Origin: Bacillota bacterium
Lineage (GTDB): Bacteria; Bacillota; Clostridia; Christensenellales; Aristaeellaceae
Direction: 5' to 3'
Assembly: GCA_023413135.1 (NCBI GenBank)
Contig: JAEZQK010000021.1
Span: 1 to 64,000, forward strand
DNA length: 64,000 nt
A model generated the notes under the pieces. It made no database searches. It saw only the letters and a list, made by a program, of their open reading frames with translations, and had not been told where the DNA came from. The translations under genes were made by a program, and so were the position numbers. Numbering within the stretch: position 1 is the stretch's first letter; every line of letters begins with the position of its first letter. Positions 16,976-27,500 of this stretch are shown one piece after another.

Positions 16976-18766
16976 TTACAACCCGGTCACCGAATCATTC
17001 ACCGCCTTGATTTTATCCACATCCGCCTTAGGCTTGCGTTCCATGGTCAGCAGGCCGTTCACCTCCTGGAACACATCGGTAAGCTGCGTATAGCAATAGC
17101 CCTGCACATATGTAAGGGCGCAAAAGGCTTTTGTGATATCTTCGAAGCGCAGAAGGAACTTGTCCTGCGTATCCACCGCGCCGTTATAGCCCCAGTTGCC
17201 GTTTTCTGCATCCTTGCGCATGGCGATGCCGCCGTATTCGCTGATGAGGATCGGCCTGTTCCCGTCCTGATACCCTGATGCCAGGGTAGACCTTACCCGC
17301 ATGGGCGTACGGCTGACAGCATCCTCCCGGGAACCGTACATCCGGCTCAATTGCTTGCCATATGCCGTATAATCGTGTATCGTGATCAGATCACCCTCCG
17401 GCTGTTCCCAGCCGTCGTTGGTGCTTACCATGCGGGTAGGGTCGATGGACTTGAGCAGCGCATACAGGCTGTCTGCAAACCGCTGCATGGATTTGTCTGT
17501 GGCGATCCAGCGCACCCCCCAGGATTCATTGAGGGGGACCCATGCAATGAGGCTGGGATGGTTGAAATCCCGGCGGACGAATTCCGCAAGATCCCGGCGA
17601 AGCGCATCCCTGCTCATGCTGCAGAACTGGTATGCGCTGGGGACTTCGCCCCATACCAGCAGCCCCAGCTTGTCCGCCCAGTAGTAATACCGGGGGTGTT
17701 CTATTTTTTGGTGCTTGCGCGCGCCGTTGTAGCCCAGCTTCAGTGTCCATTCAATATCTGCCTTCAGCGCCTCGTCATCGGGGGGCGTTAAGAGCGTGTC
17801 CGGCCAGTAGCCCTGGTCCAGGATCAATTTCTGGTATAGCGCACTGCCGTTTAAGTATATCCGCCCTTCACGCAATTCAATGCTGCGCATGCCGAAATAC
17901 GTGTGCACCGTATCCTGGCCGCCGGCAGGATCCGTTAAAGTGAGCGCAACATCATACAGAAAGGGGTGATCCGGCTCCCACAGGCGGATGCCATCCAAAT
18001 TGCCTGCCCTGCCCAGGTGGAAGGTGAGGGGAAACTGCTCCCTGTTATCCAGCGTGTATTCGCATTCAAACGCCATCTTATCTTCACAGGTGACCGTAAC
18101 CTTCAGCTTCGCCCCCTTTTGTGGACGGTCCAGCGTGATCTCCGCATGGGCACTGCCATTGTTTACATCCGGCGTGATATGTACGCACCGGATGGCTTCC
18201 TCTCCCTCTGCTTCCAGGTACACGGTTTGCCAGACGCCGGTAACAGGCGTATACCAGCACTCAAAAGGCTCCCCGATCCAGCTTTGCTTCCCTCTTGGCT
18301 GTGCGGGGCTTGGCCGGTCCACCACCCTAAGAGTCAGCGTATGTTCACTGCCTTCGTCCTTGCGTTTTAGTATTTCGGTAATATCAAAAGAGAAAGGCGT
18401 ATATCCGCCCGTATGGGAGCCTGCGAATTGTCCGTCCACCCAAACAAACGCCTCGTAATCCACCGCACCGAAGTGGAGGCGGCATCGCTTGCCCAATAGC
18501 GCTTCCTCCAAGACAAAGGTACGGCTGTACCACACCACCGGGTGATCCTTTGCGTCATGGATTCCACTTTGTTTGCTTTGGTAACAGAAGGGTACAAGGA
18601 TGTCAAGCGGAAAAGAAGGATTCTCGTGCCAGTGCCTTAAAAGACCCTCGTCCCCGTCGTCAAATGCGAACGCCCAGCGGCCGTTCAGGTTTTGCCAATC
18701 CTTCCTGTAAAAATCGGGCCGCGGATGCTGGGGCCACGGCATGATGGCGCCTACATCATATGTCAT
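16976..18766 (-). CDS. GH2-family glycosidase (beta-galactosidase/glucuronidase-like)
   Basis: A 596-aa intracellular glycoside hydrolase with no signal peptide. The jelly-roll sugar-binding domain covers about residues 10-190, an Ig-like domain about 195-295, then a TIM barrel. The acid/base is Glu414 in VPLNESWG and the nucleophile Glu510 in PILISEYGG. Family GH2 covers several specificities, so the substrate cannot be read from sequence alone. The ATG at 18766 has AGGAGG 8 nt upstream and is preferred to 18829. It is divergent from the importer operon at 18980 and probably shares its regulation. Confidence 0.92.
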   Translation of the reverse strand: MTYDVGAIMPWPQHPRPDFYRKDWQNLNGRWAFAFDDGDEGLLRHWHENPSFPLDILVPFCYQSKQSGIHDAKDHPVVWYSRTFVLEEALLGKRCRLHFGAVDYEAFVWVDGQFAGSHTGGYTPFSFDITEILKRKDEGSEHTLTLRVVDRPSPAQPRGKQSWIGEPFECWYTPVTGVWQTVYLEAEGEEAIRCVHITPDVNNGSAHAEITLDRPQKGAKLKVTVTCEDKMAFECEYTLDNREQFPLTFHLGRAGNLDGIRLWEPDHPFLYDVALTLTDPAGGQDTVHTYFGMRSIELREGRIYLNGSALYQKLILDQGYWPDTLLTPPDDEALKADIEWTLKLGYNGARKHQKIEHPRYYYWADKLGLLVWGEVPSAYQFCSMSRDALRRDLAEFVRRDFNHPSLIAWVPLNESWGVRWIATDKSMQRFADSLYALLKSIDPTRMVSTNDGWEQPEGDLITIHDYTAYGKQLSRMYGSREDAVSRTPMRVRSTLASGYQDGNRPILISEYGGIAMRKDAENGNWGYNGAVDTQDKFLLRFEDITKAFCALTYVQGYCYTQLTDVFQEVNGLLTMERKPKADVDKIKAVNDSVTGL

Positions 18767-18854
18767 AAAATGAACCTCCTTCATATTCCGCCGGGAATAT
18801 AACAAAATCAGGCAATGGAATAAAAACAAGCCTGTTTCCTGTCTATTGTAGTGA

Positions 18855-18930
18855 CAAACCGCACAAATTTATATACTAAATCTGTTATATATTTTATTTT
18901 GGTCCTCCCCTATAATGGGACCATGAAAGT
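18855..18930 (+). promoter_or_regulatory. candidate promoter region of the glycan-use operon
   Basis: GTGACA with a TACTAA about 17 bp downstream gives one candidate promoter. An AT-rich stretch follows, with TATATAC and GTTATATA arranged as a near inverted repeat. Further on, TGGTCC and GGACCA flank a TATAAT near 18900-18925. Either the AT-rich repeat or the TGGTCC/GGACCA pair could be the operator for the GntR-type regulator. I cannot decide which promoter is used. Confidence 0.4.
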
Positions 18931-18979
18931 GCGGAGAGGAATACCGACCCTTGCCGTGAGGAAAGGAGAACCCTCAAAT

Positions 18980-19894
18980 ATGCTGCTTGTAAAGCGCAAT
19001 GCCCGCGTTATCAACCGCAGGCTTTCGGAGCGGATAGCCCCCGCGGTCTTCCTGGCACCGGCTGTGATCCTGCTGGTGGCTATATCGCTGATCCCCATCT
19101 TTTACGCATTGAATATCAGCTTTTTGAGATACAACCTGGCCAGGCCGGCCAAGACCATACGCTTCTATGGTCTGGAAAACTATGTTAAGATCCTTACCGA
19201 TCCCAAGTTTCTGGATTCCGTAGGCTGGACGCTGCAGTTTGCCGTATGCAGCCTCATCGTGGAAGTGACTCTGGGTCTTGGCATTGCGCTGATGCTTAAC
19301 AGCGATTTTGCAAAAAGATACAGCGCTCCCTTTAAGACCCTCTTTATTATCCCCATGATGATCGCACCCGTGGTTTCGGCCACCATTTGGAAGCTGATGT
19401 TTTATCCGGTATACGGCATCCTCAACAACACCCTGGTGCTGCTGGGGGGTACCGCCGTCAACTGGCTGGGGGAGGTCAGCTATGCCAAGCTTGCCATCAT
19501 CATTGTGGAAGTCTGGGGTGCGACGCCCTTTTGCATCCTGGTGTTCCAGGCAGCTTTGAAGACGGTCTCCACAGAGATGCTGGAGGCCGCCAGGGTGGAC
19601 GGCGCTTCCGGTACGAGGACCTTTTTCAAGATCATTCTTCCGACCATCCGCAATTTTCTGGCGCTGGTCATTACCATCCGCTTAAGCGATACGCTGCGGG
19701 CCTTCGATGCTGTCATGCAGCTCACCAACGGCGCCCCCGGCGTATCCACAGAGACCATCGGCACAACCATCTATAAGACGGCCTTCCGCTACAGCGATGT
19801 TGGCCAAGGCTCGGCCGGCGCGTTCATATTCTTCATCCTGGTTTCGCTGGTTGCGCTCATCTCCATGAAAATCATGAGAAAGCAAGCCGACTGA
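18980..19894 (+). CDS. sugar ABC transporter permease (MalF/UgpA type)
   Basis: A channel subunit, 304 aa from the ATG at 18980, with AAAGGAG about 12 nt upstream. The longer frame from 18851 lacks a ribosome site. It has six membrane helices; the EAA loop MLEAARVDGASGTRTFFKIIL is clear. It is the first gene of an operon that continues with a second permease, a binding protein and two large glycosidases, all on the plus strand. Confidence 0.92.
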   Translation: MLLVKRNARVINRRLSERIAPAVFLAPAVILLVAISLIPIFYALNISFLRYNLARPAKTIRFYGLENYVKILTDPKFLDSVGWTLQFAVCSLIVEVTLGLGIALMLNSDFAKRYSAPFKTLFIIPMMIAPVVSATIWKLMFYPVYGILNNTLVLLGGTAVNWLGEVSYAKLAIIIVEVWGATPFCILVFQAALKTVSTEMLEAARVDGASGTRTFFKIILPTIRNFLALVITIRLSDTLRAFDAVMQLTNGAPGVSTETIGTTIYKTAFRYSDVGQGSAGAFIFFILVSLVALISMKIMRKQAD

Positions 19895-19920
19895 ACCCAT
19901 ATGAAACGGAGGGCAAGGCT

Positions 19921-20763
19921 ATGTATACCGGCGCAAAAGCGTTTCGTCACAAGCTAACGTTATTTCTGGGGCTTTTGCTGTTCACCATCGTATTCATCTT
20001 CCCCATTTACTGGGCGGTGACCATGTCCTTCAAGGAGAAGGCGGACATCCTTGTCACCGTGCCCCACTATATCCCCAAGCGGATTACGCTCAGCAACTAT
20101 ACGGATATTTTCCAAAAGTCAGGCTTCGCCAACTTTACCTTAAACAGCGCCAAAATCTCCATCATCACCACGCTGCTTTGCGTGATCACGGCCTCCATGG
20201 CGGGATTCGCCCTGTCCAGGTATGCCTTTAGGGGGCGCAAGATTCTTTCCGGCGGCATCTTTGTGATACGCATGGTGCCCGGCCTCGTATATACGGTTCC
20301 CCTGTACATTATCTATGACAAGCTGGGACTTTTAGATAACCATATCGGCCTCATCGCCGCCTACTGCACCTTTTCCCTTCCACTGTCCATTTGGCTGTTC
20401 CTGAGCTTTTATGAGGAGATCCCCAGGGAAATCTACGAATCGGCCGTAATGGACGGGTGCAGCGAGTACCGCTTGTTTGCCTCCATCGCCATGCCGCTGG
20501 TCCTGCCCAGCATTTCGGTGGTAGCCATCCTGTGCTTCATCGGGGCATGGAACGAGTTCGGGCTGGCGCTGACGCTCACCTTCAACGATTCCTTCAAAAC
20601 GCTGCCCATTGCTATCAACTCCATGATCCAGCGGGAGCGGGATACGCCCTTCGGGTCCATCGCGGCGGCGGGGACGCTGACCATGCTGCCCGCCATCATC
20701 CTCTCCCTCACCACGCAAAAATATATCGTCAAAGGGTTTACTGCCGGGGCTGTTAAGGGATGA
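19921..20763 (+). CDS. sugar ABC transporter permease (MalG/UgpE type)
   Basis: A 280-aa channel subunit with six membrane helices. The EAA-type loop IYESAVMDGCSEYRLFASIAM has Ser in place of the first Ala. The C-terminus VKGFTAGAVKG is a standard MalG ending. Ribosome site GGAGGG lies 7 nt before the ATG. It pairs with the permease 26 nt upstream and the binding protein 61 nt downstream. Confidence 0.93.
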   Translation: MYTGAKAFRHKLTLFLGLLLFTIVFIFPIYWAVTMSFKEKADILVTVPHYIPKRITLSNYTDIFQKSGFANFTLNSAKISIITTLLCVITASMAGFALSRYAFRGRKILSGGIFVIRMVPGLVYTVPLYIIYDKLGLLDNHIGLIAAYCTFSLPLSIWLFLSFYEEIPREIYESAVMDGCSEYRLFASIAMPLVLPSISVVAILCFIGAWNEFGLALTLTFNDSFKTLPIAINSMIQRERDTPFGSIAAAGTLTMLPAIILSLTTQKYIVKGFTAGAVKG

Positions 20764-20824
20764 CTGATGCTTGGCATAGCCGGTCCCTTGCCAGATAAAG
20801 ATTTTATGAAAGGTGGAAACAACC

Positions 20825-22228
20825 ATGAGGAAACTGCGCTCCCTCCTTTGCGCTGCCTTGGCTCTTGTGCTTCTGATGGGGAGCACCGCCGCCTTGGCCG
20901 CAACATCCTACGAAACCGTTTTGAATCCCGCCTCCACTGCCGACCTGAAAATGACGCTCACCAACCTGGACCTGGATGAAACATTGAAACCCGGCATGTA
21001 TGAGGGCAAGAAGATCGTGGTGGCTACCGCCGCCGGCGACTTTGCCACCAGCATGGCCGAATTCTCCAAGATCTTCAAAGACCTGACCGGCGGCGAAGTA
21101 GAAGTACAGTCCTTCCCCGACAACCTGTTTGAAAAGGCACAGCTGGGCCTGTCCAGCGGCGGGCAGTTCGACGTGGTGCTGATGCCCATCGCTTTCATCC
21201 ATTCCTTTGCCCACGCGGAACTGCTGACCGACATGACATCGCTCATCGAATCCTATGCCAGCCCCGGATTCGACATGGACGACTTCATCCCCGGCCTGTT
21301 CAATACGTATGCCCGCTATAATGACAAGCTGGTGGCCCTACCCTTCAAGCCCGACGCGCAGCTTTTCTTCTACCGCAAGGATCTGTTTGAAGACGAAGCC
21401 GTCAAGGCCAATTTCAAGGAGAAGGTTGGCCGCGATCTGACCGTTCCCACCACTCCGGAAGAAATGCTGGAGGTTGCAGCCTTCTTCACCAAGTCCCTCA
21501 ATCCCGACTCTCCCACCGAATACGGCTATTCCACCATGATGGTGAAGGGGGCCAGCCGCTTTAATTGGTTCAACCGCCTGGGCTATTACGGCGGCTCCGA
21601 GCTGAAGGACAACTTTGAGCTTGGCTTCACCGACGGCAGCGGCGCGAAGGCATTGCAGTACATCATCGACCTTTCCAAGTATGCCCCCTCCGACTGGCTG
21701 ACCTTTGACTGGGATACCGCCAACACCTTCTTTGCCCAGGGCAACGCCGCCATGATGGAGCAGTGGCCCGGCCTGTACCTTACCTGCAACCAGGCGGAAT
21801 CCCCCACTAAGGACAAGATCGGCTACGGCGTGACCCCCGGCAGCAGCCCCACCCTGGGCGGCTGGGCCTTCGGTATCGTATCCGACAGCAAGGAACAGGA
21901 AATGGCTTTCAAATTCTGCGAAATGGTTACCTCCAAGGACGGCGAGTGCGTGAAGATCCAGCACACCATGGACCCCTGCCGCACCTCCAATTACAGCCGC
22001 GATGTAGTGAAGGAAGTCAGCGACGTATATGATGCGCTGCTTGCCAACCTGGCCGTGGCTTCCCAGCTGGCCGATACGGATATCCCCTATGTTTCCGCCC
22101 AGATCGGCGACGTGGAGGAAACCTGCATCCAGTCTGCCTTGTCGGGAGCATTGACGGTGGAAGAGGCCATCCAGCAAATGGCTGATCAGATCACCGAGAT
22201 CATCGACGGCGTGAAGGACGATCTGTAA
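20825..22228 (+). CDS. sugar ABC transporter substrate-binding protein
   Basis: A binding protein of 467 aa. The signal peptide MRKLRSLLCAALALVLLMG ends with ALA before AT, a signal peptidase I site with no lipobox cysteine. The mature protein has the family-1 pattern (GKKIVVATAAGDFATSMAEF, later GNAAMMEQWPG). The ATG at 20825 has AAAGGTGG 8 nt upstream; a GTG at 20813 overlaps that site and is rejected. It probably captures the oligosaccharide degraded by the GH43, GH2 and upstream GH2 enzymes. A terminator-like hairpin follows it. Confidence 0.9.
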   Translation: MRKLRSLLCAALALVLLMGSTAALAATSYETVLNPASTADLKMTLTNLDLDETLKPGMYEGKKIVVATAAGDFATSMAEFSKIFKDLTGGEVEVQSFPDNLFEKAQLGLSSGGQFDVVLMPIAFIHSFAHAELLTDMTSLIESYASPGFDMDDFIPGLFNTYARYNDKLVALPFKPDAQLFFYRKDLFEDEAVKANFKEKVGRDLTVPTTPEEMLEVAAFFTKSLNPDSPTEYGYSTMMVKGASRFNWFNRLGYYGGSELKDNFELGFTDGSGAKALQYIIDLSKYAPSDWLTFDWDTANTFFAQGNAAMMEQWPGLYLTCNQAESPTKDKIGYGVTPGSSPTLGGWAFGIVSDSKEQEMAFKFCEMVTSKDGECVKIQHTMDPCRTSNYSRDVVKEVSDVYDALLANLAVASQLADTDIPYVSAQIGDVEETCIQSALSGALTVEEAIQQMADQITEIIDGVKDDL

Positions 22229-22240
22229 TATCAATAGGGC

Positions 22241-22275
22241 AAGGGGCTGCGGGAGCAATGCCGCAGCCCCTTTTT
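22241..22275 (+). terminator. intrinsic terminator between binding protein and GH43
   Basis: A 12-bp stem AAGGGGCTGCGG/CCGCAGCCCCTT with an 8-nt loop, running into TTTTT. Leaky termination here would give more binding protein than the downstream glycosidases. Confidence 0.88.
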
Positions 22276-22305
22276 CAAAGGAAACCGTTGTAAAGAGGGA
22301 AGACA

Positions 22306-24573
22306 ATGAACGTTTATCAAAATCCCCTTACACTGCCCGGGCAATGGACGGATGCGGGCATCGGCGATCCATATGTGATGCGGTACAACGGAAAATACTA
22401 CTTGTATCCCTCCACCCCGCGTAAAGACAGGGGCGTGCGGGTGTGGGTTTCCAACAACATGCTGGACTGGGAGGACGGCGGCTATGTGGTCACGGACGAC
22501 TGCCTCCAAAATGCCTATGCCCCCGAGGTATTCTACTACAACGGCGCATTTTTGATGGTCACTTCCCCCTTTGGGGAGGGCCACTACCTATATGTCTCGG
22601 ATAGCCCCATGGGACCTTTTCAGATGGTGCTGGATAATTTCGGCCTGGTGATCGACGGCTCACTGTTTGCCGATGATGACGCAAAGCTTTACTTTACACA
22701 TGCCGAATACCCCGCCATCCACGGGCATTCCATCACCCCGGAGGGAAGCATTGGACCGGGCCGGGAGATCACCGGCACCGGCATGGGCCATTGGACGGAA
22801 GGACCCGGGATATTCAAACGGGGCGGAAAGTATTACATCACCATGACGGGCAACCACCTGCTTTCCCGGGGCTACCGCGTGCAGTACGCCGTCGGGGAAT
22901 CGGGGCCTTTGGGGCCCTACCGTGTGCCTGGGAACAAGACGATCCTGGTGAATACCGATGCCGAAACCGGAAGCCTGGGGCACTCCTCCACGGTGATCGG
23001 TCCGGATCTGGACAGCTACTGGATCTTTTACCACAGCTTCCCCATCCTCGCGGGGGGCAGGCGCCATGGGCGGTTTGTCCATATGGACCGGATGGTATTC
23101 AGCGGCGAAAAGCTGCTGGTTTCCGGCCCCACCTACCACCCTTGTGAGGCGCCTAAGATGCCTTGCTTTTATGGCTGGGCGGACGGGGAAAATCGCGGGG
23201 AAAGGTTCGTTTTCAGCGGAAGCCGTGTGCTGGCTAGGGCAGAAACGCCCGCGGATTATACGGCCGAGGTCTGCGCCGTGCCGGGGGATGATATGCGGGT
23301 GCTGTTCGGCGTAACGGATAGCCAGCACAGCGCCGTAATCATCGCCGGCGGTGAAATGGCGCTGGCGGACTGCATTGGCCCGCAGGAAAAGATTCTTGCG
23401 TCGGTGAAACTCTTTGAAGGGTTCCGCCCCGACGTGATGCATACCGTCCGGCTGGAGGTGCGGGGCGGAAAGGTGGCGCTGCTGCTGGACCATATGACGC
23501 AGGCAGATGGAATTCCCGTTGCGCAGACGGCCGGCGGCCTGGGCACGGAAGGGGCGCTGCGGACCTCGTATGTGGCTTTTTCCAGCCATGTGGACCAGCA
23601 GGGGGATTTTGAGCATTATCATGCCGTCCCCGGCCCGGTGGAGGCGGCGTTGTTCCTGCCCCGGGCTTTGCATGGATGCAGCGGCGGCCACGATGACGCT
23701 GAGTGCGGTTTCCGCCCGGAGGATGGAATACGCCTTGCTCCCGGCGCCGACGGCGCTTTGGACGTGCTGCTTTCCCGGGGAGAATTCGTAACATACCGCG
23801 TCAACGCGGCCTGGGCGGGAATCTACAGGCTGCAGGCCTTGGTACAGGCAGAGGGCAAGGCGGTATTGTCCGTGAATGTGGGGGATGGGGAAGCCCAAGC
23901 GGATGTGGAGGCTGCCTGCGCCGTTCGCCTGGTGGAATTGGGTACTGTGCGACTTGAGCAGGGCATGCAGACGGTGCGGCTCACCGTCCGGGAAGGGTCC
24001 CTCCGCCTGCGGGCTTTGGAACTGTTCCCCCTGACCCCGGCGGAATCGGGCTCTTTTACGGGGCTGGCCTTGTGCCGTGCCGCCAGGCTGATGGAGGGGG
24101 AGGGGTATCTTTCCCGCCAGGAAGGCTTGCAAATGGACCGGCCTGTGCAATCCCTGGCGATGTTCGGGGACCGCTGGCATACCGACGCGTCCATCGAAGC
24201 GGATGTGATCTTCCGGGGCGACGGCGCCGCACAGTCCGCCGGGCTGTTTTTGCGGCTGTCGGAGCATTCCGTGTACCCGGATCAAATCCCCGACGGCCAC
24301 CGGGGATACTATATCGGGTTCGATATGCAGGCGGTAACCATCCGCCGCCTTGATTTCGGCACAACGCTTTTGACCGGCGGCCGCTGCCCCCTTCAAACGG
24401 AAACGGTCTACCGCATGAAGGCGCAAATCACCGGCGGAAGGATCCAGGTTTTCATGAACGGGGAACAGGTGCTTGAAGCCTTCGAAGAAAATCCCTTGCC
24501 GTACGGTTGCGTGGGCGTCGGCTCGCTGGGTTCGCGGATCACCGTAACGCAGGTCACATTCAGCGCAGAATAA
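22306..24573 (+). CDS. GH43-like glycosidase with two C-terminal beta-sandwich modules
   Basis: A 755-aa protein without a signal peptide. Residues 1-300 form a five-bladed propeller of GH43 type. The catalytic base is likely Asp21 in GDPYVMRYNGKYYLY, the helper Asp117 in VIDGSLF, and the acid Glu165 in HWTEGPGIF. A small beta domain follows. Residues about 460-580 look like a CBM6/35-type module (FVTYRVNAAWAGIYRLQ), and about 600-755 like a LamG or DUF1080-type beta sandwich (YYIGFDMQAVTIRRLDFG). Such modules on an intracellular enzyme are unusual. Likely activity is arabinosidase, xylosidase or galactosidase; this is not decidable here. Confidence 0.85.
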   Translation: MNVYQNPLTLPGQWTDAGIGDPYVMRYNGKYYLYPSTPRKDRGVRVWVSNNMLDWEDGGYVVTDDCLQNAYAPEVFYYNGAFLMVTSPFGEGHYLYVSDSPMGPFQMVLDNFGLVIDGSLFADDDAKLYFTHAEYPAIHGHSITPEGSIGPGREITGTGMGHWTEGPGIFKRGGKYYITMTGNHLLSRGYRVQYAVGESGPLGPYRVPGNKTILVNTDAETGSLGHSSTVIGPDLDSYWIFYHSFPILAGGRRHGRFVHMDRMVFSGEKLLVSGPTYHPCEAPKMPCFYGWADGENRGERFVFSGSRVLARAETPADYTAEVCAVPGDDMRVLFGVTDSQHSAVIIAGGEMALADCIGPQEKILASVKLFEGFRPDVMHTVRLEVRGGKVALLLDHMTQADGIPVAQTAGGLGTEGALRTSYVAFSSHVDQQGDFEHYHAVPGPVEAALFLPRALHGCSGGHDDAECGFRPEDGIRLAPGADGALDVLLSRGEFVTYRVNAAWAGIYRLQALVQAEGKAVLSVNVGDGEAQADVEAACAVRLVELGTVRLEQGMQTVRLTVREGSLRLRALELFPLTPAESGSFTGLALCRAARLMEGEGYLSRQEGLQMDRPVQSLAMFGDRWHTDASIEADVIFRGDGAAQSAGLFLRLSEHSVYPDQIPDGHRGYYIGFDMQAVTIRRLDFGTTLLTGGRCPLQTETVYRMKAQITGGRIQVFMNGEQVLEAFEENPLPYGCVGVGSLGSRITVTQVTFSAE

Positions 24574-24584
24574 CGGAGGAGCGT

Positions 24585-27500
24585 ATGCAGGACCATTTTA
24601 CAGCCCCAGCCCTTGATACATCTCTATGGGCTTATTACAACATGACAACCCCCTGTTATATGACGACGGAACGCCGGGGCGATTCCCTCTTGTACCTGCC
24701 CGAAGCCGATCAATGGAACGAGGGCAACTGCCTGCTCAGCCGCAGTTTCTTAAGCGAACAAAGCCTGGTGCGGGGCCTGTTTGCCGGGTGGGACAAGGAA
24801 TCCGGCGGCGCGGCGCTGGGCTTTTACGGGGGCGACGGCAGCTTTCAGGATTATGTTCTGCTGGCCGCGACGAATGATGCGCTGGAGGTACGCGTGCATT
24901 CCGGCTGCCAGAACGGGGCCGCTTTCATGGACCGCGGCCAGCCCAAGTGGTATGTTGTCTCCAGCTGCGCGTATGAAAAAGTATTCCCGATGAAGCTGGC
25001 GCTTCACCGGGACGGGCAGGAGTATACGGCGTTTTTGAATGACAAGCTGGTGATGCAAGCCCATGTGCCTGTCCTTCAGGGCGATGCCAGGGCGGTTTTC
25101 AAAGGCTTGCCTTGGCACGACCGGCTCACCCCCAGCTATGCCTATCTGGACTGGGCCCAGGTGGAGGGCTTTGCCCCTACCGCGTCCCTTTGCGGCTGCG
25201 TAACGGACGCGTCGGGCAAGCCCGTTCCCGGCGCCAGCGTCCATCTGGCGGGGTTCGATTGCTTCTTTACCCAAACCGACGGCCAGGGAAACTTCTCCTT
25301 ATGCAACGTTCCCCGGGGTAAACATACGGTGATCGCCGCCGCCGAGGGCTTTTCCTTTGCAAGCATGCAGGCGGTCTGCCATGCGAGAGTGGCCAATACC
25401 TGCCATATCACACTTAGGGCGGAAACGCCGGAGACCCTTCCACGCCGGGAATACAATAACCCATCTTTTGACCGCTCCATGAACGGATGGATGAGCCTGA
25501 ACGGCACATGGCAGTTTGCCTTCGACCCGGAGGACAAGGGCGTTTCAAATCAATGGTACCTGCCGGATACAAACGCCTACGACAAGGCCATCCGCGTGCC
25601 CTTTTCCTGGGCATCCCTGATGGGCTTCGGGGAGGAGCATCTTGTATCCGGCGACAAGCTGCATCAAAGCAATACCGTATTCAACAACTACCACCTCACC
25701 GGGGAATACGCCTGGTACCGCCGCAGCTTTACGGTGCCGGATTCCTTCCCCCAGGATGCGTCCGTCCTATTGCATATCGGCGCCTGCGCCAACGTGACGT
25801 ATGTTTGGCTGGACGGCCGGTATATGGGCACGCGGGTGGATGAATACAGCGATCTGCAGTTTGATTTGGGAAAACTTGTTCCCGGCTCCCGCCATACCCT
25901 GGCGGTAAAGGTGCAGTATCCCCACGAGATCTATTCCCACAGCATGGGCAAGCAGATCTTTTGGTTCGCCTCCGCCCCCGGCATTTGGCAAAGTGTGTGG
26001 ATCGAGCCCAGGAATACGGCGCACATCACACAATTGCATCTTACGCCGGAGCTGTACTTCGAAGGTACCCTATGTACAAAGGCGGCCTTTGCGGTGGATG
26101 CGAAAGCGGAAAACGCGCAAGGCATGGCGCTTGAACTGCGATTTACAGACCCCAAGGGTAAACTGGTCAAAACGGTTTCCCTGCCGGTTTCGGATGGTGC
26201 TGTAAAGAGCAAGGCAGAAATCCCCGATCCTGTTTTATGGCAGTACCGGGAAGGAAATCTGTACAAGGTGGAAGCAAGGCTTACAAGCGGAGGAGAAACG
26301 CTTGACACAGTTAGGACCTATGCCGGCCTTCGCTGCATAGAAACCAAGTGGCTCCCGGGCCATTCCCCGGCTGATACAAAGGATGTCCATAATCAGTACC
26401 AGTATGTATACTTAAACAACAGGCCGTTTTACGTCATCGGCATCCTGGACCAGTGCTATAACGCCTTTGGCATTTACACCTACCGCTCACTGTATGAGGA
26501 GGGCCCGGAGGGCAGGCGCGGCAGTATCGCCTACGATATCGACCGCACATTGGCCTACGGCTACAACCTTTCCCGGGTGCACATCAAGGAAAACGAGCCT
26601 CTTTGGTACTACGAGTGCGACAAGCAGGGCCTGCCGGTGTGGACGGAACACCCCAGCAACTTCTATGCCTGCCCCGAGAATCCCAACTGGCAGGCGGCGT
26701 ATGACAGGGAGCTAAATGGCATGCTGGAAAGGCTTCACAACCATCCCTCCATTGTGATGGTATCCACCATCAACGAATCCTGGGGCGTGGAGGGACGGCA
26801 TACCAGCACGCCCTGGAAAAACGAGCTGCGGTTAAGGTTTTTGGAGGAATCCGCCAATACGGCCAAAGCGCGCTGGCCCCACGTGCTGGTGTGCGACAAC
26901 TCCGGCTTTGGCAAGACGGCCGCTTGTGAGATCAACGACTTCCACTACTACCCCAACGATCACTGGAAGGCCAGGGAAACCTGGGCACAGCTTGTCAGGG
27001 ATTGCTATCCCGGCTCCATCTACAATTACATCAACGAAAACAGGGGTGAACACTGCATCGGGAATGCCGTGCAAACGGGCTGCCCCATCCTGGTCAGCGA
27101 ATTCCTGCATATCAATGGCATAGATATGCAGCTGCGTATGTTTGAAAAAATCGCCGGCTACCTGCGCATGAACATCGCATCCTATGAAACCGAGGATTCG
27201 GCACCCCTTACCGCCGAGCGCTATGAGCGGGATTACGGCTATGTCGACCATGACATGCGCCCGCTGGGCTATAGCATGGTCAACAATATGGACATGGTGG
27301 TCCTGGACAGTAACCGCATAGAAAGGGTTCAGGCCGGCGCGGCTTTTGCAAGCGATGTGTACACGTCCCACTTTTCCTGGCGGGAGGCATTGAGCCCCAT
27401 CCTGCACTGGTCCTTTACAGGTATCGACAGCCAGGGCAGCTTCCTTGAGGCCATGGCTAAGGGACGGCAAAGCATCGCCTTCACACCGTATTGCGTGGAA

